From Salvia splendens (Eukaryota; Streptophyta; Magnoliopsida; Lamiales; Lamiaceae), in contig NC_056053.1 in NCBI RefSeq assembly GCF_004379255.2, positions 24,176,188 to 24,240,187 of the forward strand: 64,000 nucleotides of DNA, written 5' to 3'. The notes below the pieces were generated by a model. That model made no database searches, was not told the origin of the DNA, and saw only the letters and a list, made by a program, of their open reading frames with translations. Position numbers and translations under genes: made by a program. Shown piece by piece: positions 11,182 through 22,200 of the stretch (position 1 is the first letter of the stretch; every line of letters starts with the position of its first letter).

Positions 11182-14100
11182 GGTAAAAATATCTCATTCC
11201 CCTCCTCCCCGTTTGTTTGATTTTTCATATTATTCACTATAAACCATCTGTGGTGGGTTTGTGGATAAAAGTGGTCTATAATTGTAAAACTTCCTGTAGT
11301 GTACCTGCAGTGCCCAAGATACTGTACGGATCACTTATTTGTGTTACGAGGACAAAATTTTTCCAATTCTATGATTTATTTTAGACTGCATTTATGATAG
11401 TTGGGTCTGTACTTATAATGATTTGCACTACCTACATTGAATTCTATACATCTTGCTTTATTTCTCAATATTGAACTGCTTGTTACAAGTTTAGGTTATT
11501 GGCCTACCTTTTGCCCTTTTGATGTGTTGATGAGCTTTCTTTTTGCAAAATCTTTACTTGTTTGAATGATTAGTGGTACGGACTAAGGAGCTTTTCCTTT
11601 CTGTTGGTGATTCTGGAATTATATAGCTGAGTTTTGGTGTTCCAGTAGATTGTTCTCTTCGCTGATACATTAGATGGTCCATAAGTTGAATTGCTAGGCA
11701 AGTTGGTACACTTTTATCGATTGGCTGGCTCAGTCTTCGTCACTGCTTTCACATCTAACTCTATAGCTTTTGGATTTATAATTTGCTTGAAAGTGACACT
11801 GATAAGCTCATGGTGTCTCCCCAAATTAGGTGTACATATAGAGTTTTGACTGTTTAACTGTTTGTGATCAAAAGCCGAAATATGGCTAGAGCTCAGAGAT
11901 CCACCTGTTAGAAAATGTGCAGTTCTTATTTCTATCTGTTGTTCTGTACCGTTAATTTTAGGTACGATTCTTTGTTAATTGCACCACATTGTTCTGGTAA
12001 TTTTATCTGCAGTCTGGATCTGTTGAAAATATAGAGACAAATGCAGTCTTTAGTGTAATGGCTACTGAATTTAGTTGGTGAATTTCTCTGTGAAGAGAGT
12101 GGGGATTTGAGTGGGAAGTGGATGGTTATTTCATCATGTTCTTTGATGATTTAGAATTTCTTTTTCCCCTCCCCGGCTCTCCCTCCCGCGTAGAAAAGCA
12201 ATGCACACCCTCGTTACCAGCTCATCCCCACTGCAGCCCGGCCCGAATCTGCAGTCGATGAGTAGGGCAACTAGGCAGGATGCATAAGCCAGCACCCTCA
12301 CCGACTCTTCTTCAACCCTGCCCTAAACTAATCTTCACATCCTCTCTTTTTCCACTGCTTGTGGGAAGGCAATATGATACCTTTGCTCTTTCCTTTTCTG
12401 CAATATGGCAGATATCTCTGTCCTCTTTGGGCAGCACGTGGCTGGCCGGAACTTCACCTTCTCTAGGGGAGGCCATTTCTGCAAGTGCCTTGGACAGTGG
12501 CGATGGGTCATTTTGGGTAGATGCATCATGTAAAGTTGTTTGCGGTGGATAGTTTGGTTGAGGGTAAACTCTGCTGGCCCTTTCTGATGCAGGCTAGCAT
12601 TTGGAGCTCGTTGTTGCTGCCGCCACTTCTGGTTTCCGGTCAGGTTTTGTTGGGAGTATGGGCGTTGTGCGATGAGATGTGGTGGTCCGGCGGGTAGATG
12701 GCCATTCGTGGATAGTCATCCATGAGAGGGAGGAATATGTTAGTTGGGGTTGTAGAGTCTCGACTTTAAGTCATTAAGCCACGTACAATCAATGATGGAC
12801 TCAAGAAACGGAAGTCATTGGGTTGGATATAGTGAATAAGGTAGTCGCCGTCAGTGGAAAAGGCGGAAGCGATATCGTGGCTAATGCTGGCAGTGAATAA
12901 TAGACGAAAAACGAAAGTGGACTCCAATCTTGAAGGGTTATATTATAGAGCAGAGTTGTCGCATTGTGGGATCGGTGACCGAAACAAAATACTGAATTAA
13001 TGGAGTTTTTTTGCCCTCATGGACTAGAAGTCCGAGTCGGTCAACCTCCCGATCCCAATTGAATCCGCAATTCAAAATACAATAAATTAAACTATGCATA
13101 TAATCTTATATAGATATAGCCCATTTATTGGAGTTCATCCTAAATTTCAACAACCATGGCCTTGTGGTTGAGTTGGATTTCTCTTTTCTTCTTTTATTTT
13201 CATTTCATTTGTCTTGGGTTTTATATAATTTCAGCTCTTTTATTTCTCCTTCGAGCATATCTAAAATATCATGAAACTCAAGAAAATAAAAGGCACCACA
13301 AGAAATCAAGGATAGCACAAGAGAATGTGTGTTGCCCACATAATTATTAAGCTTGTTTAAAAACTCATGATTTATCTCTTTTTCCATCTCTCTCACAAAG
13401 TTGGGGGAGCATTCAGATTTTAGATAATATGTTAGCCAAATTCAATTTTGAGAAAATATGAACGTGGATTAATCCAAATTAGATTCAAAATCAAATCCAA
13501 AGCTTAAATATTGATTCAATTCTAATATTCTATCTTTTAAATAAAATTTTATGGAGTACTACAAAATTGGTAAAGTATAAGTAATAGAAAGAATAAATTA
13601 TTGAAATGCTGTTAGTAAAGAATTAGTTGTGTCTTATTGAAAAGAGATTTCATTCAATACACAATCATTCAGATTACGAATACTTTACTCGAACCCTAAC
13701 AATCACACATCCATCATCTTTGACTTTGCACAACCAGACAAACAAACGAAACAAGAAACAAAAAAGCAAATGATTTTAAAATTAGAAAATGGACATCTCA
13801 TTGTTTCAGACAAATACAAATACAAACACAAACACAAGCACGCTGCATTACAACACCCGAATAAAAACAACACAAACTTCACATTTACATCCCAACAAAT
13901 GCAACAAAAATATCCCCTCACAACTGAACAATAGTGAGATACACAGAGAGAGAGAGGGAGAGAGGGAGCTCCATTTTCGGCCACGAACGAAGACCACGAC
14001 CACGCGATACAAAAGCTCAGCACGACTCGACTCCACCCCAAGGCCGTCTAGAGCCAAAGGAGGAAACGGAGGCTCAGTTGATGGCCCCCTTTTCACAAGT

Positions 14101-14344
14101 CCTCGCGTTCACACAGCAGCTCACCTTCGTCGTCTCTGATGCTTTTTCCAAATCAATCATATCAGAGAAGACTTCAATGATGATCGTCTTTCAAGGCGCG
14201 ATTTTTCACACTATGCCTTTCAAGACGCGATTTTTCACACAATCTATACAGCTACCTTTGCTAGAAACAACGACTAGTTTATAGACAACGGAAGTCTCTA
14301 CTAAGACTACCTGTTATTTTCGAGGAACGGGCAGTAGGCGAAGC
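11182..14344. other. Intergenic DNA between convergent genes, with a decayed repeat
   Basis: The 3' UTRs of the ArfGAP (+) and bHLH (-) genes lie at the two ends. The part at 12150-12990 is more GC-rich. On the minus strand it reads in patches as protein-like sequence (for example YPPQTTLHDASTQNDPSPLS) broken by stops and frame changes. A piece at about 12946-12980 recurs at about 57843-57870, so this is probably an old dispersed transposon fragment. No intact gene. Confidence 0.5.
14192..14247. repeat. Two-copy tandem repeat in the probable bHLH 3' UTR
   Basis: The unit 'ctttcaaggcgcgatttttc' plus 'acactatgc' is followed at once by 'ctttcaagacgcgatttttc' plus 'acacaatc'. That is a 28-bp unit in two copies with one internal difference, about 100 bp beyond the stop codon of the bHLH gene. 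Confidence 0.8.
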
Positions 14345-15370
14345 TCATAGGGCGTCGAGGGACTCGAGCCCCAAGGCCTTGGCTTTCGCCTTCAACGATC
14401 TCAAGTAATGGATTGCTTGATCAATTACAAAGATAGCATCTTTCCCGTTCGAGTCAGGGATTATGCTCTGCAGAATGCTCACAGTGTCGAGTATTTCGTC
14501 TCTCCTCGACCTTTTGCAGCCCGACTCGAGATACGATCCCTCCTTACGACTACCACAGCTCGACTCAGCATCACTCTCTACTTGTTCAGAGTAGGCAAAG
14601 GTTTTCAAAGAGCTTGCGTCGTACCTGCTTGATGGGACGTCGTTGTGTCCATCCAGAAGCTTTCGCCTTTTCAATGGTACGGAAAAGCTATCGACTTCTT
14701 CACCGGTTTCCTCTGCCAGTTTTGGTGCACCGTTGTCAGTCATGGTGCTAGGGGAATGTCCGGTGCTCGTCTCCTCATCCTCAGAGAAATCGCTGTCGTA
14801 GTCAGAGCAGAGGAGGGCATCCAGTTCTTCCGTGTCTTCACGCATTTCGCCTTCCGTGACACATTTTGAGTTTTCTTCAAAACTCTTGTCTTTCAAATCC
14901 CTCGGCTCGACGCCCAAATTGTACGCGGACGGGGGATTTGGCTGCTGACAAGCTCCAAACTGAATGGGAGCGTTAACCCCTGAGCTGTATAAGAGGGTGG
15001 TTTTATCACCGGACTGATCAAATACGAGAAACCTCTTTTGACCGGGTATGGTAGGCCGTTCGACATCAGATAGGCCCAAGGGGAACTTCTGTCCGGATGC
15101 TGAGTCCGATGCAGGAACGAAGGCTTGGTGGAATTGTTGCTTATGGTAAAACCAATTCTGCAACCGATTTGGTTCACTTGCCTTCGACTGTTGGAAACCC
15201 GAGCCAGGTATGGGAGGAAGATTTCTCAATGTGGAATCTTCGACAGGGTAAGGGTACCTATGAACTGGCTCGGTATTCAGATAGCCGTTCATGAAGGGAA
15301 ATCCCGACAGATTCAGTGTAGATGACAGTAGATGCTGATCATACCCGGACCCGAAATGCGGCCTTTCCAT
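14345..15370 (-). CDS. SAC51-like bHLH transcription factor (341 aa)
   Basis: The uninterrupted main ORF encodes 341 residues. The C-terminal 56 residues (286-341) hold a helix-loop-helix: KRSRRDEILDTVSILQSIIP, then a loop with DSNGKDA, then IFVIDQAIHYLRSLKAKAKA. The basic part is weak, as in the plant SAC51/SACL subgroup (bHLH142/143/145 relatives). An acidic stretch (DYDSDFSEDEETS) lies in the middle. In Arabidopsis these factors act with thermospermine in vascular development, and their translation is held down by a conserved uORF. The same uORF is present here (join 15809-15687, 15607-15569), which supports the assignment strongly. The start at 15370 is the first in-frame ATG after a predicted leader intron (15471-15388). 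No DNA-contact residues can be named with confidence. Confidence 0.9.
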   Translation of the reverse strand: MERPHFGSGYDQHLLSSTLNLSGFPFMNGYLNTEPVHRYPYPVEDSTLRNLPPIPGSGFQQSKASEPNRLQNWFYHKQQFHQAFVPASDSASGQKFPLGLSDVERPTIPGQKRFLVFDQSGDKTTLLYSSGVNAPIQFGACQQPNPPSAYNLGVEPRDLKDKSFEENSKCVTEGEMREDTEELDALLCSDYDSDFSEDEETSTGHSPSTMTDNGAPKLAEETGEEVDSFSVPLKRRKLLDGHNDVPSSRYDASSLKTFAYSEQVESDAESSCGSRKEGSYLESGCKRSRRDEILDTVSILQSIIPDSNGKDAIFVIDQAIHYLRSLKAKAKALGLESLDAL

Positions 15371-15387
15371 TTAAGCACACCAATAAC

Positions 15388-15471
15388 CTGATAGAAACGA
15401 GCAGAAGTGAGCGATGAGATCACTGAAAACAAAGAAATGCGAGTTATGAAGAGAAGGTAGACAAAACATAC
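15388..15471 (-). other. Predicted 5' UTR intron of the bHLH gene
   Basis: On the minus strand the leader reads TTCTTAG|GTATGTTTTG at the donor and CTATCAG|GTTATTGG at the acceptor, giving an 84-nt intron that ends 17 bases before the main start codon. Inferred from splice consensus only. Confidence 0.6.
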
Positions 15472-15568
15472 CTAAGAATTAACTGATTTCTTGTTGGATC
15501 TTCGAGCTAAAATAGAAATATATAAAACAAAATCCAGCTTAACTTGAATGCGTGGAAAAGAAACGAAT

Positions 15569-15809
15569 CTACGTGACAGGTTTAAGTAGATGTCTGAAAT
15601 ATTCGGCCTGAAATGCACACGAGAAAGCTAGTTAGCATTATTGGTAAAGCACACAGAGTTATGATCGCGAAATTTTGCGTACTAACCTGACAATCTTGAA
15701 GAGGTTGAAAGCATGCTATTACTCTAACTATAATGGTCGCACTCCCGTCAATTCCACTCTCGTGTTTCAATGCTCGAAATCTTGTCTGACTAGCTGCTTG
15801 GCTTACCAT
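15569..15809 (-). CDS. Conserved peptide uORF of the SAC51 family (spliced, 53 aa)
   Basis: Two leader exons, 15809-15687 and 15607-15569, join through a 79-nt GT-AG intron. They give a 53-residue peptide that starts MVSQAASQTRFRALKHESG, continues with IIVRVIACFQPLQDCQ, and ends AEYFRHLLKPVT before TAG. Without splicing the frame runs into unrelated sequence, so the exact fit of the conserved tail shows that the intron is real. The 53-residue uORF of Arabidopsis SAC51 has the same length and a very similar peptide as I recall it. In that family the peptide stalls or limits ribosomes, and thermospermine relieves the block. The ATG at 15809 is the first in this frame in the leader. Confidence 0.9.
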
Positions 15810-16028
15810 AACTACTTCCCCAAAACTTTTTAACACAATTTCGTAGAAAACTGTCGCAGAAGAGACTGGCTACCAATCCAACAATTCGAAATCCTTATCT
15901 CGAAAACATGCACCACACAAGGAAATGACAAAGGGAAATGACTAAAATCACTAAACTTAGTCGAAAGAAACAGTTCAGATGGCAAGAGAGCTTTAAAACA
16001 GTATAGAGGTGGGACGAGAGAAGAAAGA

Positions 16029-16082
16029 TCAGCTAATCCAGCGTACGTAGCAAGGGATGACGACGAAGCAAGTGGATCCCAT
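16029..16082 (-). CDS. Short upstream ORF (17 aa) in the bHLH leader
   Basis: The first ATG downstream of the probable promoter opens a 17-codon ORF (MGSTCFVVIPCYVRWIS) ending TGA. It lies about 220 bases before the conserved uORF. SAC51-type leaders are known to carry several short uORFs; whether this one is translated is unknown. An intron may lie between this exon and the conserved uORF. Confidence 0.4.
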   Translation of the reverse strand: MGSTCFVVIPCYVRWIS

Positions 16083-16155
16083 GGCAATAAGACTCTATGC
16101 TAGGATGAATGTGGGAAAGAAAGAGAGATAACAAAGATGTTTGGTGAAATGAAAC

Positions 16156-16170
16156 GAAGGCTTTATAGAA
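16156..16170 (-). promoter_or_regulatory. Probable TATA box of the bHLH gene
   Basis: On the minus strand 'gattctataaagccttcg' is followed, after about 30 bases, by a pyrimidine-rich stretch suited to transcription start. This gives a leader of roughly 600 nt after splicing, fitting the long uORF-bearing leaders of this family. The alternative TATA at about 17335 is noted separately. Confidence 0.5.
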
Positions 16171-16410
16171 TCACACGGCAATACAAGTTCAAAGAGATGA
16201 CTTTTTGGAAAACATCAATCGACAGGCTATACCACCGCATGCTGTTTCTTCAGTTTGATTGATTGCCACTTTTTTTACCAACACCTGCTGGAATTTCGAA
16301 ACACAAGTTCAAAACCAAGTCGGGACATTCAAAAGAGAAGCTATTCAACGTTCTCTACACATAAATAAACTTATGATGCGGCTAAGTTTGTATACGAATT
16401 TGCAACCGAT

Positions 16411-16875
16411 GAGTTCAACAATACAAAACAAGGATAATTAGCCACGCCCATTCAATTTATTGAATACTACCTTACAAAACATGATACAAACACCAAAAAT
16501 CTCATCTTTACCACTTAATTAACAAAAAGAACAGATTTTATAAACAATTGGCTATAAAAATCTTCTCTACTTTGGTTTTTATAGATCAATGATGAAATAT
16601 AAACAGATCCCATTATGAAAAATAGAGATTACAGTGTAACAACATTCTAGTCTTTTCAATTCTTTAAACCATGAAATAGGAAATCAATTCTATTCAAGAT
16701 AGGTTGTTTTAAATTCAACAATACAAAACAAGGACAATTAGCCACATCCATTAAATTTCTTAAATACTAACCTTACAAAAACATGATATAAACACCAAAA
16801 ATCTCATCTTTACCACTTAGTTAACAAAAAAAGAACATATTTTTATACACAATTGGCTACAAAAATCTTCTCCAA
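16411..16875. repeat. Direct duplication of about 160 bp
   Basis: The block at about 16413-16568 (ttcaacaatacaaaacaagg ... ggctataaaaatcttctc) recurs at about 16714-16873 with roughly one difference per ten bases, a period near 301 bp. It lies upstream of the bHLH promoter. Confidence 0.8.
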
Positions 16876-17345
16876 TCACCCTAGCTGTATGCAAAAACAC
16901 CTTCATCATTACACTTCTTCACACACTGAAACTAAGCACTAAGACTGCATAAACAAATGGATCTAAAAGTAGACAAATTCTTACAAAAGAATCACAAAAC
17001 CCAATCTTTTTACCCATTCCCACTTCCCATTTATTTTTCCTTTATTGCTCAAAAGGAAAACCCCAAGAAACCAGATCTAAAAATTAAGCCAAGCAAGATT
17101 CAAGCCAAAGGCACAACACAAAACAGTTCACAAAAGCCTTAAACAATGAGGAATTAGTGAGAAGAAAACTCACAGCCCACAAAAGAAGACAGCACCCAAA
17201 AAAGACTTATCCTTCCAAAGAGACAATCAACCAAGAAAAATCCCAAATGCAGAAAATAGCTGAATTTCTTTTTTAGAGAGAGAGGAAAGCAAGAGTGTGT
17301 GTGTTTAAGACAGTGAATAGAGGATAAATGAGAGACTATATAGAC
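16876..17345 (-). ncRNA. Possible non-coding transcript or distal bHLH leader
   Basis: On the minus strand a TATA-like 'gtctatatagtctc' at about 17332-17343 is followed by a transcript-like stretch: CT-rich start, T-rich intron-like tracts, no long ORF. It could be an alternative distal first exon of the bHLH gene or a separate non-coding RNA. The 65-codon frame at 17154-17351 shows no recognised motif. This is a weak call from composition. Confidence 0.25.
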
Positions 17346-17734
17346 ACACAAATTTATGTGTTTAACAGGGAAAATTGCAATTGGTAATTTTTTGATTGTG
17401 GGTTTTTGCTGTATTTTAATTTAATTTATAATAATTGAATTTTATGAATTAATGTGCCAAACGTGTGAACAATCATGGACTGGTTTGGCTTTGTGTGCGT
17501 GCGTGAGGGGTCTTGTGGCGGGGCCCGCGGGTGGTTGTAGAGAGAGAGCAAAGCATGATTCCGCCAATTGTTTGATGTGATAATTAACAATAATTAATCA
17601 CTATGCTTTGGGGGTTTTCTTTGGGCAATTAAGAGCAATCAATTTTTCTTTTCTCATGGCGTGTGATTCTTGCTCTTGCTTTTTTCCTTTTTTTTGGTGG
17701 CCATGTTTTTGGGTTGGAAGTTACTCCATACAGT

Positions 17735-18540
17735 AGCGCATGGGCGGACGCAGTAAAGGGAAGGGGAGGGCTTAAGCCCTTCCCCAAATTCTTATTTTTA
17801 TGTTTTCTCTATTTCTAAAATTTGCAATTATTTTTAAAACGGTCGTTAGCCCTCACTAAATTTAGGTTGTTGAAGAGTAAATCATCAGAAATTGAGTAAG
17901 AAGAGGGGTTGGATTGAATATTTGCAGCGGTAGAAAGAAAGAACAATGGCAGCGGTGTCTTGTTGGGGAAGAGACTTAATTTTAAAAAATTAAAATATAA
18001 TATTATTTTATTAATAAAGCACAGGCTGCATTAAAGGATTACACTTATTAGCTTATTATTTTAAATTAAAAGTCCAACCCAAATTTCAAATGTATTTTTA
18101 ATAAAACTGATGCTTTAAAAATTTCATCGTATTAAATTCATCTTTTTATTTAGGAGTGCAAACATTTTCTATTTCACTCTTACTTTTATAATTTATTAGT
18201 TCTATTATTTATTACTCTTTTCGTCCAATTTTAAGTGTTTCAGTCATTTTTACGCACTCGTTTTACAAAAATGATAATCCTCTCAACATTATTTTCTCTT
18301 GTACTTTACCATTTCTCCACTTTAATTATTTATTATCGTTTTTTATAAAATGAGTGCGCAAAAGTGACCGGAAACGGAGTGGGTATATTATTTTATATTT
18401 TTTCTCATTCTCTTACTTTATTAATTATGTATTAAAATTTATGCCGTTCTCAAATTGCCTATTTTATTGTGGATAGAGAGAATATAGTATAGCCCCTACT
18501 ATCGAAAATTTCTGCGTCCTCCCCTGCAGTAGCGGATACA
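17735..18540. mobile_element. Possible decayed DNA transposon with a nested MITE
   Basis: The left end reads cagtagcgcatgggcggacg then 'cagtaaag'. The right end holds 'ttctgcgtcctcccctgcag' and 'tagcgg', so 'ggacgcag' appears in inverted orientation at both ends near a 'ggggagggct / agcccct' pair. The inside is AT-rich with no ORF. The ends are imperfect and no clear target duplication is seen, so the class is uncertain. Confidence 0.35.
18213..18385. mobile_element. Degenerate MITE with TA flanks
   Basis: The left arm has tttttacgcactcgttttac followed by 'aaaaatgataat'. The right arm has the complementary 'aaaatgagtgcgcaaaagtg' and ends 'ggaaacggagtggg' before TA. Length about 170 bp. The arms pair over roughly 60 bases with mismatches. 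Likely Stowaway-like, nested in the larger block. Confidence 0.55.
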
Positions 18541-19226
18541 TAAAAGTAAAAATTTGTGAAGTCAGACACAATAAAAAAAAATATTGTGCATTAAAAGAGA
18601 GAAGATGGTTGAAGTTGATAAGTGCAAACTGATTGTGGCTTAAGACCGGATGTGAGTCTCAATTTGTTGTCTCGTTATGGAATCAGTAGCAACTCATGTA
18701 GGCTGGTTGCAAGGATCGACCCCTCGATTGGACATGTATATTCAGTATTAATATCGATTATATAGTAGTAATAACCATATTATGCATCAAAGTACTTTTA
18801 TTATCTGCAAACGAAATTGTTGCTCGTGATAAACTATGGTTACGTGGCGGTGCATGTAACGCTATCATGTGATGGATTTTTTGATGTATAAAAATTCTCG
18901 AACTGAATAAGGCGAGGACGTCAGGTCTATTTTACAAAGAGATAATATCAATCAATAGCCAAGACAAGTCACCAATATTTACATACGAACATTCGCAAAA
19001 ATCCAACACAAGTGTACAACATCACAACAAAGAATTAGCAATAAAACCACAATCACTTAAACTCAACATAAGCCAATAAACAAAGACGCTGAGCAAAAGA
19101 AAGAGGGAAGAAGCAACAAAAAATGCTCCTATAACTTGATATATGGTATGAAGTTTCGGACTCTTTGTGTCTTCGTCTCTCTTGCCCACTGTCATGTGAT
19201 AAATAAACTTTAATGTCTGCATTTTC

Positions 19227-19278
19227 CTTAAAATTATTCACTGCCATTTTCCTTAAAAATGGTAGTGAATAATTTTAT
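19227..19278. repeat. Short inverted repeat (hairpin)
   Basis: The arm 'aaaattattcactgccattt' is followed after a few bases by its near complement 'aaatggtagtgaataatttt', giving a stem of about 21 pairs with one mismatch and a very small loop. No gene is attached, so its role is unknown. Confidence 0.75.
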
Positions 19279-22200
19279 GTTGCAAAAAAGTATAGTTGTT
19301 TGACAGGTTGTAATGCAAATATTATGTTTTATATTCTATAGAAGTAGTGCTCTATTTATTTTTGTAACTTTCAAATAGTTTACTAGTTTATTAAGAGCAT
19401 TAGATTTTATTTTTCTTTGGTGTATGCTAATTATAGTTGGGTTTAATATTCTTTTAGTTTAACCGTACACAAATCTCAATTTATTTATCTTCCAACTCAA
19501 CAAAATAATAAAAAAATCATAAAATAAATAAATTTTCTTATGTCTATGAAAATTATCCACATATTTCCTAATGGATTGTCTGTTTCTACACATTCATTTA
19601 GATAATAAAGTAAATTATTATAAGCTTAGATGGTTGAGAAAAAGGGAACACGAATTGTTGATATTATCTGAATTGTCTGCAATTGTATAAATCAAACCCA
19701 AATGTGTTTGATATTCCACTATATATCATCGTCATAATCATTGAGAATTTGATAATTTCTTGTTGCTTTTTAAAATCCAATTCCAATGTAAGTTTTGGAT
19801 AGCCTATGTACAATCACATAATAAACATAGTTTTTTTTTATTTTAAAAATCAGACCGATAATTAAATTAGTCAAATTATCAATTCATTCATTCACTGATC
19901 GAATAGATCTATTGACTAGAGCAAAATATTATAGCAAATACATTGATTTGTATACGTAATAATTAAATATATATCATAAAAATATTACTATAGTTTTATG
20001 AAATAACAACAAGAAAATTGTAGAGTGCAATTTGTTTAATCTTAATAACAAATCATTTCCTATATCAACTAATAAACAAAATTTTTTATTGAAATATCTT
20101 TAACATACAAGAAAATGAATAAAAAAATCATTTTAATCTTCCGACGATTTTAATTATTCATAAGAGTTTCAATATATATACCAACAGTTCATCCTCCAAA
20201 CCAAACCAACAACAAGCTAGTTCACATTCGTTCAAATTATTAAATAAACATGTCTCAATTAGTTGCTAACACAATTGATAAATTGAACAATTTTTTCATA
20301 CTACACAATCCAAACCCCATCTACTTAATCAAATTGAATCATTTCAAATCGGAGTATTAATTAAACAAAAGACTATTATATTGCAAAAAAAAACACACAT
20401 TCGATTGCCTAACTATACTCTCATAACCCTATCTCTCAAAAAAGAGAAGCAACAAATATGTTATAGTATATTTTACCATAAGCAATGAGATTGAATAATA
20501 CAAAGCCCATAAAAGGGAATGAGGATAAGGCATCCTATGAAGACCAAATCATCCATTCTTGACCATTCAAACCATTAATCATAAATTTCAAAAAAAATAA
20601 AGAAGAAAAGAAAAATAAAGTGTAACTTTTTTTTATTTTTCATTTTATTTTTGTGGGATATAATATTATGGTCCAGTTTTAAGGGTATTGTTAAAGCTAT
20701 TTTATTGAAATTCGTCATCAATTACATCTTACTTTGTAGACTACATCAATATTTGGAAAGGGAAAATCCAAATTGGCCAATGAATTAATACTACTTTCCA
20801 TTGATGTGATTTATGGCCTTGTTTGAACCATCGAGTTAGTCATCAATTTCGTGCCCCAAATTAGCAACACTTTATTCAAATGTGTATCATGGTCGACCTT
20901 TTAGCATCTCATTATATTTTAATAGGTAGTATACTATTAAATTAAAATTTATTAGTACGAGAGATATATTATGTATTCGTATTATAGCCAAAGTTATACA
21001 CTTATATGGATTTTAGTTAATTAAGAGTGAGCCATTAATTTCACATACAGTCAAGTTCAAAGCATGCGAGAATGCGAAAAACAAAATTACTCTGTCAAAC
21101 AGAAGACGCACTCTTGAATAAGGATTTCCTAACATTCTTTGTAAAAAGTGTTGTATCGGAAATTATTTTTGCAACAAATTGGCATATGCGTGAATACTGA
21201 AAAAATTAGGTTCATCGATAGGATTCGATCATGCTGAGAAAACGATTTATGTAACATGCAAGTATTTGTGTTATTGTGTTTAACTTCTCAACACATTATC
21301 TATTACGAACCCAGATATTATTTTTATTCGTTTTTCGATGCTTCTAGTTGAGAACAAAATTCTAACTATAACAATGCTTGTATTATCACGTAGAATCTTG
21401 ACATTGGATAACGTTGATTGCATGTTTCAAATTGTGGAGTGAAGATCAAATGTAGATTTTTTTTAATTTTTTTTAAAATTGAATATGGATTTTTTTGTCT
21501 CCTATTTTTTCTTTATAAAAAACTCGATGGAGGTTTCCAATTTGATCAAAACAAACTTCAAACAGTAGGGATAATATTATTGCTCGTTAATTTTTGTTTT
21601 ATATGTCAAATAAAATGTCGACATTGGATACAGTGACATCAAATATTAATTATCACGGTCATATAAAACAAGAAAATGTGATAATAATTGGTTTATAGTA
21701 GGCTGCGGTTAGCTAAATTCTAGAACCTAATTTGATGTGTTCACTTGACTAATCCCAATTTTTTTAATAACAATTTGGGAAAAGAGCAGATTCTCTTTCA
21801 ATTGGCTTTGACCATTAAAAAATTACTATTTTACTCTCAATTAATATTTGTTTATTCATATTTGTTAAGTACATACTAATGATCTCATAGTATACGTACG
21901 AAAAATAAATAAAATATAGAAATCAAATCCAATTGAAATACAAGATTCCATGAATTTTTCAATAATGCCATAATTATCATAATGTGGTAGGGTTAATCGA
22001 CAATGATAGTCAAATGTGATTTTTGACTACTCCCTAAATAATACCCAAATAAGGTCACCAAATACCAAGTGACACATACACAAACATTTTTTAGGAAAAT
22101 AAAAATAAATCCAGCAATTAGGTGATGGTATGGTGCGACACGACACACTAGTGGAAATAGGGAGTTTAAATAATTCCCAGACAATAATAAATAAAATATT

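Noticed and set aside
13789..14284. Overlapping ORFs of about 116 codons on the plus strand, and 82-112 codons on the minus strand
   Set aside because: Low-complexity Thr/Asn or Arg/Glu runs from microsatellite-like DNA; most likely the 3' UTR of the bHLH gene.
19022..19247. Minus-strand ORFs with a hydrophobic segment (YQVIGAFFVASSLFLLLSVF)
   Set aside because: One helix-like stretch only, two overlapping frames compete, and no leader or splice signals are seen. Possibly a gene fragment, but not supportable.
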